Counted from the first letter of the stretch, positions 1-4,866 are shown. The stretch: 5,019 bases of DNA from Glaesserella parasuis (GCF_002015085.1 NZ_MUXW01000080.1:1-5019); one strand, 5' to 3'. The notes: generated from the letters alone by a model not told the origin. Numbers and translations: made by a program.

Positions 1-12
1 GCATCGTCGGGG

Positions 13-57
13 TTTTATTAACTTAGTTCATTAAATTAGTGAACTAACTTAATAAAA
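13..57 (+). repeat. Inverted repeat in 23S-5S spacer
   Basis: The arms 13-30 and 40-57 are 18 bp each with a single mismatch and a 9-nt AT-rich loop. The repeat lies immediately before the 5S gene and after where the 23S gene should end. In the rRNA precursor it would fold into a long stem. A role in processing (for example as an RNase III or RNase E substrate) is inference. It has no clean T tract, so it is not a convincing terminator. Confidence 0.6.
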
Positions 58-63
58 GAATTT

Positions 64-178
64 CTTGGCAACCATAGTGCTGTGGTCCCACCTGACTCCA
101 TACCGAACTCAGAAGTGAAACGCAGTTACGCCGATGGTAGTGTGGGGCTTCCCCATGTGAGAGTAGGGCATTGCCAAG
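64..178 (+). rRNA. rrf: 5S ribosomal RNA
   Basis: This is the 5S RNA of the large ribosomal subunit, about 115 nt, close to the usual bacterial 115-120 nt. The ends CTTGGCAA (64-71) and TTGCCAAG (171-178) are perfectly complementary and form helix I. The interior holds the conserved core CCGAACTCAGAAGTGAAACG and the downstream GCCGATGGTAGTGTGGGG and GAGAGTAGG blocks typical of gammaproteobacterial 5S. The gene sits just before two tRNAs, so it is the distal rRNA of an rrn operon whose 16S and 23S genes lie left of the window. The exact mature ends are inferred from the helix and could differ by 1-2 nt. Confidence 0.97.
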
Positions 179-190
179 TACCCAATTTGC

Positions 191-267
191 GGAGCGGTAG
201 TTCAGCTGGTTAGAATACCTGCCTGTCACGCAGGGGGTCGCGGGTTCGAGTCCCGTCCGTTCCGCCA
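191..267 (+). tRNA. tRNA-Asp (anticodon GTC)
   Basis: This is a 77-nt tRNA with an encoded 3' CCA. The acceptor arm GGAGCGG pairs with CCGTTCC (one G-T wobble). The D arm TTCAGCTGGTTAGAA, the anticodon GTC at 225-227 and the T arm GGGTTCGAGTCCC are all present. It is nearly identical to E. coli tRNA-Asp. It lies 12 bp after the 5S gene in the same direction and is evidently cotranscribed with the rRNA operon, as aspT is in E. coli rrnC. Confidence 0.98.
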
Positions 268-276
268 CTTATTTAT

Positions 277-297
277 AAGCGAGTAAATTACTCGCTT
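277..297 (+). repeat. Perfect hairpin between tRNA-Asp and tRNA-Trp
   Basis: The 10-bp arms 277-286 (AAGCGAGTAA) and 288-297 (TTACTCGCTT) are perfectly complementary around one central base; as RNA this gives about 9 bp and a 3-nt loop. It is followed by only three T residues, so it is at most a weak terminator. It lies in the 53-bp spacer between the two tRNAs and could mark an RNase processing site or partially reduce readthrough into tRNA-Trp. Function is inference. Confidence 0.5.
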
Positions 298-320
298 TAA
301 CTATATGTAAATAATTATAT

Positions 321-396
321 AGGGGTGTAGTTCAATTGGTAGAGCACCGGTCTCCAAAACCGGGTGTTGGGAGTTCGAGCCTCTCCGCCCCTGCCA
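321..396 (+). tRNA. tRNA-Trp (anticodon CCA)
   Basis: This is a 76-nt tRNA with an encoded 3' CCA. The acceptor AGGGGTG pairs with CGCCCCT through one U-G wobble. The D arm TTCAATTGGTAGAGC, the anticodon CCA at 354-356 in the loop CTCCAAA, and the T arm GGGAGTTCGAGC are visible. It differs from E. coli trpT at only a few positions. It is the last gene of the rRNA operon, and an intrinsic terminator starts 11 bp further on. Confidence 0.98.
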
Positions 397-407
397 TGTT
401 TCAAATA

Positions 408-436
408 AACCGATTAGTTTTGCTAATCGGTTTTTT
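408..436 (+). terminator. Intrinsic terminator of the rRNA/tRNA operon
   Basis: The 10-bp perfect stem AACCGATTAG (408-417) / CTAATCGGTT (423-432) has a 5-nt TTTTG loop and runs into a T6 tract (431-436). It is placed directly after tRNA-Trp and separates the rRNA operon from xerD. This is a classic rho-independent structure. Confidence 0.92.
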
Positions 437-488
437 CATTTCGGTCGACCTTCCAAGGTATTTTTATGTTAGAATTTTGCAGATTTTT

Positions 489-504
489 ACGATAATTTTA
501 TCGT
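489..504 (+). promoter_or_regulatory. Small dyad with -10-like box before xerD
   Basis: ACGATAA (489-495) and TTATCGT (498-504) are perfect 7-bp arms with a 2-nt spacer, ending 4 bp before the xerD ATG. The dyad contains GATAAT (491-496), which matches the sigma-70 -10 consensus at 5 of 6 positions. No good -35 box was found 16-18 bp upstream. If GATAAT were used, transcription would start only about 5 nt before the ATG. This fits the absence of a Shine-Dalgarno site but remains speculative. Confidence 0.25.
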
Positions 505-508
505 TATT

Positions 509-1402
509 ATGAAACCACTTGATCCTATTATTGAACAATTTCTTGATACTCTATGGCAAGAGCAGGGATTATCAGAAAATACTGTAGCCTCTTATAGACT
601 AGATTTAGAAAGTTTTACCCAATGGCTTTCTGAACCCAATGCATTTTTAAAAGTAGACTATGTTGATCTACAAACCTTTTTGGGCGAAAGACTGGAGAAA
701 GGCTATAAAGCAACGAGTTCATCTCGTATGTTGAGCTGTTTGCGCAAGTTTTTTCGTTTCCTTTATTTGGAAAAGTATCGAGATGATGATCCAACAGCAA
801 CACTTACATCTCCGCGTAAACCAGCCCATTTACCTAAATCATTGAGTGAAGAGCAGGTATTAGATTTACTGAATATTCCAAATACTCAGGATCCTTTAGA
901 ATTGCGTGATAAAGCAATGTTAGAACTACTTTATGCCACAGGTTTACGCGTAACAGAGCTTGTTTCTCTAACACTGGATAACCTAAGCCTGCGCCAAGGG
1001 TTAGTTCGTATCATTGGTAAAGGTGATAAAGAGCGTTTAGTCCCTTTAGGGGAAGAAGCGAGTTATTGGGTTCAACAGTTTTTTGATTATGGGCGAAGTT
1101 CACTGCTTAACGGTATACAGTCAGATGTGGTTTTTCCTAGCCGTTTAGGCAATCAAATGACTCGTCAAACTTTCTGGCATCGAATTAAGCATTATGCGTT
1201 GTTGGCAGGTATTGATAGCAATAAACTTTCTCCGCACGTTTTACGCCACGCGTTTGCAACACATTTAGTTAATCACGGTGCAGATTTACGGGTTGTGCAG
1301 ATGTTACTTGGACATAGTGATCTGTCTACGACACAAATTTATACCCAAGTAGCGAAAGCTCGTTTAAAATCACTGCATCAACAATTTCACCCAAGAGGAT
1401 AA
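509..1402 (+). CDS. xerD: Site-specific tyrosine recombinase XerD
   Basis: XerD acts with XerC at the chromosomal dif site, under FtsK control at the division septum, to resolve chromosome dimers. The protein has 297 residues, against 298 in E. coli. The N-terminal SAM-like core-binding domain covers about residues 5-90 and the catalytic domain about 108-290. All six active-site residues are present: R147 (in ATGLRVTE), K171 (GKGDKERLVPL), H243 and R246 (HVLRHAFATH), H269 (LLGHSDLSTTQ) and the nucleophile Y278 (QIYTQV), each one position below the E. coli numbering. XerC is the nearest alternative, but the sequence matches XerD best. The ATG at 509 gives the family N terminus, yet no Shine-Dalgarno site precedes it. 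The gene follows the rRNA terminator by about 70 bp and is translationally coupled to the next gene. Confidence 0.96.
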   Translation: MKPLDPIIEQFLDTLWQEQGLSENTVASYRLDLESFTQWLSEPNAFLKVDYVDLQTFLGERLEKGYKATSSSRMLSCLRKFFRFLYLEKYRDDDPTATLTSPRKPAHLPKSLSEEQVLDLLNIPNTQDPLELRDKAMLELLYATGLRVTELVSLTLDNLSLRQGLVRIIGKGDKERLVPLGEEASYWVQQFFDYGRSSLLNGIQSDVVFPSRLGNQMTRQTFWHRIKHYALLAGIDSNKLSPHVLRHAFATHLVNHGADLRVVQMLLGHSDLSTTQIYTQVAKARLKSLHQQFHPRG

Positions 1403-1403
1403 T

Positions 1404-1697
1404 ATGCAACAAGGTTTTTCAAAATTTAGTTGGGCATTGGCATTTTTTTGTTTACCCAGTTCATTATGGCCATTAGCATTGCTTGTATCACCTGCATTAA
1501 GCGAAAATCCTAATCTCAGCCCAAGTCAAATTGATTGGTTTTCTACCGCATTTTGGATTTATCCTTTCATTTTATTGGCTATTGCTGGCTTGCTGCATAA
1601 ATTACATCAAAAGCAACCGCTAGTAGCAAAGATAGGATTATTGATGGGCTATATCTCTTTCTACGACCTAATTTACTATATTATCCGCACCCTTTAA
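1404..1697 (+). CDS. Small three-helix membrane protein, function unknown
   Basis: This 97-residue protein has three likely hydrophobic helices, about residues 8-33, 46-64 and 76-95. A short polar loop (about 34-45, LSENPNLSPSQI) and a basic loop (about 65-72, HKLHQKQ) separate them. By the positive-inside rule the basic loop is probably cytoplasmic. No catalytic motif is visible. The ATG lies one base after the xerD stop codon, with AAGAGG (1393-1398) 5 nt upstream as ribosome-binding site inside the end of xerD, so the two are cotranscribed and probably translationally coupled. I do not recognise a function. It resembles short uncharacterised proteins of Pasteurellaceae (possibly DUF5389, from memory, unverified). 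Being next to xerD does not by itself imply a role in recombination. Confidence 0.8.
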   Translation: MQQGFSKFSWALAFFCLPSSLWPLALLVSPALSENPNLSPSQIDWFSTAFWIYPFILLAIAGLLHKLHQKQPLVAKIGLLMGYISFYDLIYYIIRTL

Positions 1698-1701
1698 TGA
1701 A

Positions 1702-1748
1702 AAATATTCATTAGCAGCCACTTTGTCTACTATACCCTTTGAATATTT
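1702..1748. repeat. Inverted repeat in convergent intergenic region
   Basis: AAATATTCA (1702-1710) and TGAATATTT (1740-1748) are perfectly complementary 9-bp arms with a 29-nt loop. They sit between the end of the xerD operon and the end of nudF. A shorter alternative hairpin (1696-1701 / 1707-1712) overlaps the left arm. Neither has a GC-rich stem or a proper T tract, so a bidirectional terminator is possible but weakly supported. Confidence 0.25.
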
Positions 1749-1775
1749 ATTGTATCCATACGGTTAGAAATCAAA

Positions 1776-2414
1776 TTACAGTTGTACTGAAAGGCTATGT
1801 GGCTCTTTATACCTTTGATAATTCAACTGCAACCACTGTAATCCAACAACGGCAATCACATTATCAATTTTTCCTTCAACAACCCATTGATATGCTTGCT
1901 CACGGCTCACAACGTGGACAAGAATATCTTCGCCTTCTTCTTCCAAGCCGTAAACACCGCCGACTTGGGTGCTATCAACTAAGCCTAAAAAGAGATGTAA
2001 ACGCTCAACTGCACCGCCTGGGCTGTCCCAAATGCTTAAGGCGTGTTCCACATTGCTGACGATTAAACCTGCTTCTTCGTAACTTTCACGGATAGCAACA
2101 TCTTCTGGCGTTTCCCCGTCATCTACCATTCCTGCAATCAGTTCCACTAACCAAGGGGATTGGTTGCTGGTTGGATCGTAAGCACCAATGCGGACTTGTT
2201 CGACTAACACTACGGCGTCTTTGACAGGATCATAGGCAATTAATGCGGCTGCTGAGCCTTTAATCATTAATTCACGCACAATTTCACCGCTCATTCCACC
2301 ATTAAATAGCTTGTGGCGGAAATACATTTTTTTCATTGTGAAATGGCCTTGATAAACCACTTCTTCTTTTAAGATCTCTAAATCTTTTTGCTGAAATTGC
2401 TGAATTTGTGTCAT
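1776..2414 (-). CDS. nudF: ADP-ribose diphosphatase, Nudix family
   Basis: The enzyme hydrolyses ADP-ribose to AMP and ribose 5-phosphate in the cytoplasm, using divalent metal. The 212 residues compare with 209 for E. coli NudF. The Nudix box is complete at residues 95-117: G95-x5-E101-x7-R109-E110-x2-E113-E114-x-G116-L117, with the metal-binding glutamates present. Downstream SPGGAVE (131-137) corresponds to the SPGG loop typical of ADP-ribose pyrophosphatases and favours NudF over other Nudix enzymes. The N-terminal segment (about 1-50) is the dimerisation region of the family. The start is set by TAAGGA at 2421-2426, 6 nt before the ATG; this hexamer also contains the stop codon of psiE. 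It is the last gene of the PPTase-psiE-nudF set and ends facing the xerD operon. Confidence 0.93.
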   Translation of the reverse strand: MTQIQQFQQKDLEILKEEVVYQGHFTMKKMYFRHKLFNGGMSGEIVRELMIKGSAAALIAYDPVKDAVVLVEQVRIGAYDPTSNQSPWLVELIAGMVDDGETPEDVAIRESYEEAGLIVSNVEHALSIWDSPGGAVERLHLFLGLVDSTQVGGVYGLEEEGEDILVHVVSREQAYQWVVEGKIDNVIAVVGLQWLQLNYQRYKEPHSLSVQL

Positions 2415-2423
2415 AAAAATTCC

Positions 2424-2843
2424 TTAGCTTTTATGTAAGCGTTTTGAATGAACAATATATAAAGCAACGATCATCACTAAAATAGCTAATGCAAATAATA
2501 ATGTGTGCATTGCATTAGAGTGATCTACGATAATTAAACGTACCATTGCGGTAATGCCGATATATAAAAAATAGCGTAATGGAAAATGGTAGTTATATTT
2601 AAAATATTGAACAATGAGAGCTAGAAATTCAAAATATAAGAAGAAAATCACAATTTTTTCTACAATTTGAAATTTATCACTATGGCTAAAAAATAATTCA
2701 ATTAATGAATATGCTTCATAGAAAAGAGAGTAAGCCAGAATTAGTCCTATCACTAAGAGTGAAAGATTTAATATCCATTGAAAACTCTCAGAAATAAATC
2801 TTCCGAAACGAGAATGTTGTTCTTCTAAATTAAATTTATTCAT
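2424..2843 (-). CDS. psiE: PsiE family inner-membrane protein
   Basis: PsiE was named in E. coli as a phosphate-starvation-inducible protein; its biochemical role is not known. The 139 residues compare with 136 in E. coli. Four hydrophobic helices are visible, about residues 22-48, 60-81, 89-107 and 112-131. The family signature spans them: FLYFEFLALIVQYF (68-81), HFPLRYFLYIGITAMVRLII (86-105), and the basic tail HSKRLHKS. The conserved charged and aromatic residues in the third segment (R90, Y91, R102) are retained. The start is supported by AAGGA (2848-2852), 4 nt before the ATG, overlapping the stop codon of the upstream gene. No Pho box was recognised nearby, and the operon position argues against an independent promoter. 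The family call is firm and the function open. Confidence 0.9.
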   Translation of the reverse strand: MNKFNLEEQHSRFGRFISESFQWILNLSLLVIGLILAYSLFYEAYSLIELFFSHSDKFQIVEKIVIFFLYFEFLALIVQYFKYNYHFPLRYFLYIGITAMVRLIIVDHSNAMHTLLFALAILVMIVALYIVHSKRLHKS

Positions 2844-2850
2844 ACTATCC

Positions 2851-3591
2851 TTAATTTACTTGATAGATAATTGGGTTAAGATAATCAAATGAAATATATT
2901 TCCCATTCTTCCATTGGCTCAGTTTTGGTAATGATAACATAGTCTGAGTATGGTCAAAAAAATAAGCCAAATAAAATGGAAGTTGATGATAAAAGCAGAG
3001 TTTCCCTGTTGGGCTATAGGCGGTTGTGATCTGCTGTTTACTTAATGAGTGGATTACTTCCGACAGTTTTATAATTCCAGCACCCTGTGATTTAAGCACC
3101 GCTTCTCGCAAACACCAACTTAAGTAAAAACGGCTTTCAAGGGAAGAGAGTTCCGATAATAGATGATGATTATTTATTTCAGCTATTTCTTGCTCACTAG
3201 CATAATAATGTAATAAATCGTTAAAACGACGTATTTTTTGTGGGTGTTCAATATCAATACCCACCACTTTTTTCGGGGATTGATAAGAGAAAATAATCGC
3301 AACCCAATCGCCCGAATGGCTAATATTAAAATCAATCTCGCTATGTTCAATATAAGGGCGTCCACTTTCTGTTTTAACGATATTAGTTAATAAACTTTTA
3401 TCTAAATGATATTTTTCAAATAATTGATGTAACAGGAAATAAGCCATACGGCGACTTTTCCATTTTTTTATTTGATAAGCTGACAGCTTATCAAGAGATT
3501 TGTTTATATTCCCCAAATAATTTAAAAAATCTGAAGGGATAAATTCATCATTTGGAGCAAAAGCAATTTCAATAGTATTCATAGCTGTCAT
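2851..3591 (-). CDS. 4'-phosphopantetheinyl transferase, Sfp type
   Basis: The enzyme transfers the 4'-phosphopantetheine arm of coenzyme A to a serine of a carrier protein. It has 246 residues, the two-lobed Sfp/EntD class rather than the roughly 120-residue AcpS class. Motifs in order are GRPY (77-80), FNISHSGDW (88-96), VGIDIE (110-115, with metal-binding D113 and E115) and WCLREAVLKSQGAG (159-172, with E163 and K167). The usual K-E-A triad reads R-E-A (R162). It resembles the uncharacterised H. influenzae HI0152 class as I recall it. With no NRPS or PKS gene nearby, fatty-acid ACP is the likely substrate (inference). The start is uncertain: ATG at 3591 or, three codons later, at 3582, and neither has a visible Shine-Dalgarno site. 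It begins 9 bp after the rplL terminator. Confidence 0.9.
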   Translation of the reverse strand: MTAMNTIEIAFAPNDEFIPSDFLNYLGNINKSLDKLSAYQIKKWKSRRMAYFLLHQLFEKYHLDKSLLTNIVKTESGRPYIEHSEIDFNISHSGDWVAIIFSYQSPKKVVGIDIEHPQKIRRFNDLLHYYASEQEIAEINNHHLLSELSSLESRFYLSWCLREAVLKSQGAGIIKLSEVIHSLSKQQITTAYSPTGKLCFYHQLPFYLAYFFDHTQTMLSLPKLSQWKNGKYISFDYLNPIIYQVN

Positions 3592-3595
3592 TATA
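3590..3595 (-). promoter_or_regulatory. TATAAT box overlapping the PPTase start
   Basis: The minus strand reads TATAATG, a perfect sigma-70 -10 hexamer overlapping the first possible start codon of the PPTase. No -35-like hexamer lies 16-18 bp upstream, where the stem of the rplL terminator occupies the space. If active, it would start transcription near the second ATG (3582), giving an almost leaderless message. It could equally be chance in AT-rich DNA. Confidence 0.2.
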
Positions 3596-3599
3596 GAAG

Positions 3600-3633
3600 A
3601 AAAACCCGATAACGATATTTGTTATCGGGTTTT
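3600..3633 (-). terminator. Intrinsic terminator after rplL
   Basis: This is a perfect 13-bp stem (3621-3633 with 3601-3613) around a 7-nt loop; on the minus strand the core is CCCGATAAC/GTTATCGGG followed by T5 (3600-3604). It starts 40 bp after the rplL stop codon and ends just before the PPTase. It should end most rplJ-rplL transcripts; any readthrough would feed the PPTase-psiE-nudF genes. The plus-strand copy also has TTTT after the stem, but no plus-strand gene needs it. Confidence 0.9.
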
Positions 3634-3673
3634 ATTGAGTATTAAATTAGCAATTTAAAAGCTAAATCAAAAA

Positions 3674-4042
3674 TTATTTGATTTCTACTTTCGCACCAGC
3701 TTCTTCTAATTCTTTCTTAAGTGCTTCAGCTTCACCTTTAGAGATGCCTTCTTTTAATGTTGCTGGAGCAGATTCAACTAAGTCTTTAGCTTCTTTCAAG
3801 CCTAAGCCTGTTGCACCACGTACTGCTTTGATTACTGCTACCTTGTTAGCACCTGCATCTGCAAGGATAACATCGAATTCAGTTTTCTCTTCAGCTGCTT
3901 CTGCTGGGCCTGCTGCTACTGCTACTGCTGCCGCTGCTGCTGATACACCAAATTTTTCTTCCATCGCTGTGATTAATTCAACGATTTCTGATACTGATTT
4001 AGAAGCAATCGCTTCAATGATTTGTTCGTTAGTTAATGACAT
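3674..4042 (-). CDS. rplL: 50S ribosomal protein L7/L12
   Basis: This is the stalk protein of the large subunit; dimers bind L10 and recruit translation GTPases. The 122 residues compare with 121 in E. coli. The N-terminal dimerisation domain (about 1-33, MSLTNEQIIEAIA...EEKFGVS), the Ala/Gly hinge (about 35-51) and the C-terminal factor-binding domain (about 54-122, with NKVAVIKAVRGATGLGLKEA) are all present. The start is the ATG at 4042, since the protein then begins MSLTNEQ like its homologues; an in-frame TTG at 4051 would leave no room for the TAGGAA ribosome-binding site at 4052-4057. It follows rplJ by 57 bp on the same transcript. Its strong codon bias toward GCT, GTT and AAA fits high expression. 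Confidence 0.98.
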   Translation of the reverse strand: MSLTNEQIIEAIASKSVSEIVELITAMEEKFGVSAAAAAVAVAAGPAEAAEEKTEFDVILADAGANKVAVIKAVRGATGLGLKEAKDLVESAPATLKEGISKGEAEALKKELEEAGAKVEIK

Positions 4043-4099
4043 AACAATCAATTCCTAAAGTAAATAAGTTAAACGAGTTGAGAATACGGCGAGTAAAAA

Positions 4100-4591
4100 T
4101 TATGCCGCTTCTTGTAATTTGTCGCGTAATGCCGCAAGAGTGCGAACAAGTTTGCCTGCCGCAGCTTCTTTCATTGTGCCCATTAAACGTGCAATTGCTT
4201 CTTCGTAAGTTGGTAATGTTGCCAAGAATTCAACATCTTGGATTTTACCTTCAAAGGCTGCACCTTTAACTTCAAACTCTTTGTTTGCTTTTGCAAAATC
4301 TTTGAACAAACGTGCTGCTGCACCTGGGTGTTCGTTAGAGAATGCAATAAGAGTTGGACCAGTAAACGTATCTTTTAAGCACTCAAATTCAGTACCTTCA
4401 ACCGCACGACGTAATAAAGTATTACGAACAACACGCATTGAAACGCCTGCTTCACGAGCTGCTTTACGTAACTCAGTCATTTTCTCTACTGTTACGCCAC
4501 GAGAATCCGCAACAACAGCAGAAAGGGCACCTTTGGCAGCTTCGTTTACTTCAGCAACAATTGCTTGTTTGTCTTGAAGATTTAATGCCAT
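4100..4591 (-). CDS. rplJ: 50S ribosomal protein L10
   Basis: L10 anchors the L7/L12 dimers to 23S rRNA and, in complex with L7/L12, represses translation of its own message. It has 163 residues (E. coli 165). The N-terminal rRNA-binding domain begins MALNLQDKQAIVAEV and contains the conserved RVVRNTLLRRA (53-63). The C-terminal helix (about 130-163, rich in Ala, Lys and Leu) is the L7/L12 docking site. The ATG at 4591 is chosen because it matches the family N terminus and has AGGAG (4601-4605) 9 nt upstream; an in-frame GTG at 4612 lies upstream of that site and is rejected. It is preceded by a long regulatory leader and its own promoter and followed by rplL. Confidence 0.98.
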   Translation of the reverse strand: MALNLQDKQAIVAEVNEAAKGALSAVVADSRGVTVEKMTELRKAAREAGVSMRVVRNTLLRRAVEGTEFECLKDTFTGPTLIAFSNEHPGAAARLFKDFAKANKEFEVKGAAFEGKIQDVEFLATLPTYEEAIARLMGTMKEAAAGKLVRTLAALRDKLQEAA

Positions 4592-4612
4592 TGGTTTTAG
4601 CTCCTGATACAC

Positions 4613-4631
4613 TCCACATAAATACTGTGGA
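4613..4631 (-). repeat. Small hairpin just upstream of rplJ RBS
   Basis: TCCACA (4626-4631) pairs with TGTGGA (4613-4618) around a 7-nt loop. The hairpin ends 7 nt before the AGGAG of rplJ, so it could help set accessibility of the ribosome-binding site. A regulatory role is inference. Confidence 0.45.
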
Positions 4632-4637
4632 ATTTAC

Positions 4638-4678
4638 AAAAAATCTCAAAAAGTAACCGCTTGAGCGACGTTTTTGAG
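4638..4678 (-). terminator. Terminator-like hairpin in rplJ leader
   Basis: CTCAAAAA (4671-4678) pairs with TTTTTGAG (4645-4652). An inner CGC-TCAA-GCG (4658-4667) stacks in the loop and a two-base GT/AC extension is possible. After one A there is a run of six U (4638-4643). This has the shape of an intrinsic terminator or attenuator placed between the L10-binding region and the rplJ start. E. coli has a comparable hairpin plus U-run at the same place (from memory). Whether it terminates conditionally is not known from sequence. Confidence 0.6.
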
Positions 4679-4683
4679 GCTAA

Positions 4684-4717
4684 GGTGTACAGAAGCAGAT
4701 AATTCTGTCTGTTCACC
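4684..4717 (-). promoter_or_regulatory. Central hairpin of rplJ leader
   Basis: Nested pairings are GGTG/CACC (4714-4717 with 4684-4687), ACAGA/TCTGT (4708-4712 with 4689-4693) and CAGA/TCTG (4704-4707 with 4696-4699), closed by an ATTA loop. Its first bases (4716-4717) are also needed by the 3' strand of the L10-site helix, so the two stems compete at that edge. Such competition is a plausible switch, but this is inference. Confidence 0.6.
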
Positions 4718-4779
4718 ATCTACGTAGGTTGTTTTCATTAAGAAACTGTTCACACAGGTTCACCTACGGTCTTGGACGG
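4716..4779 (-). promoter_or_regulatory. L10-binding kink-turn-like helix
   Basis: CCGTC (4775-4779) pairs with GATGG (4716-4720, one G-U), and CGTAGG (4763-4768) pairs with CCTACG (4723-4728). The two helices flank an asymmetric internal loop, CAAGAC against TA, with purines suited to a kink turn. This is the part of the leader bound by L10 in studied bacteria. Compared with the E. coli leader as I remember it (CGCAGG/CCTGCG), one C-G pair has become U-A on both sides, a compensatory change that supports the fold. Confidence 0.75.
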
Positions 4780-4837
4780 GGCTTGAGATAAGGCTCAGCA
4801 CCATCATTTACTATCCATATGGAGTAGCAATTTTGCA

Positions 4838-4866
4838 ATTTTACCCTTAAATTTTTAGGCTGTAAA
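4838..4866 (-). promoter_or_regulatory. Sigma-70 promoter for rplJ-rplL
   Basis: On the minus strand -35 TTTACA (4861-4866) and -10 TAAAAT (4838-4843) each match the consensus at 5 of 6 positions, with the ideal 17-bp spacing. The predicted start is near 4831-4832, giving the leader of about 240 nt. An AT-rich tract lies just upstream of the -35. It corresponds in position to the E. coli L10 promoter. Confidence 0.7.

Larger units (their letters stand above)
4592..4832 (-). promoter_or_regulatory. L10 autoregulatory leader of rplJ-rplL
   Basis: The untranslated leader of about 240 nt matches the gammaproteobacterial rplJ leader, including the conserved blocks CCTTATCTCA (4783-4792), CGTCCAAGACCG (4767-4778) and the region GTAGATGGTGA (4713-4723). 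In E. coli the L10-L7/L12 complex binds this RNA and reduces rplJ translation. Four substructures are listed separately: the binding-site helix, a long central hairpin, a terminator-like hairpin and a small hairpin before the Shine-Dalgarno site. The 5' end is inferred from the promoter and was not observed. Confidence 0.88.

Noticed and set aside
44..268. 74-codon minus-strand ORF across the 5S rRNA and tRNA-Asp
   Set aside because: It is antisense to two certain RNA genes. Its protein-like look comes from the conserved RNA sequence, and such ORFs are frequent annotation artefacts.
191..396. tRNA genes next to a tyrosine recombinase, considered as a genomic-island integration site
   Set aside because: The recombinase is XerD by length and motifs, there is no direct repeat of a tRNA 3' end downstream, and neighbouring genes are core functions.
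443..459. Overlapping short palindromes GGTCGACC and ACCTT-CC-AAGGT after the rRNA terminator, considered as an attachment or recombination site
   Set aside because: They are too short and lack a repeated partner, an integrase-linked context or a dif-like XerC/XerD core. No mobile element is nearby, and XerD here is the housekeeping recombinase.
1739..2059. 106-codon plus-strand ORF
   Set aside because: It lies almost wholly antisense to nudF, which has a full Nudix box and a good ribosome-binding site. The translated product has no recognisable features.
4043..4051. Upstream TTG start for rplL adding three residues
   Set aside because: The TTG abuts the TAGGAA ribosome-binding site, and L7/L12 homologues begin at the later ATG (MSLTNEQ).
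3678..4058. 126-codon plus-strand ORF opposite rplL
   Set aside because: It is a shadow of the GC-biased alanine-rich codons of rplL; L7/L12 itself is unmistakable.
4281..4656. Overlapping plus-strand ORFs opposite rplJ
   Set aside because: They are antisense to rplJ and its leader, with no homology recognised and no ribosome-binding site supporting them.
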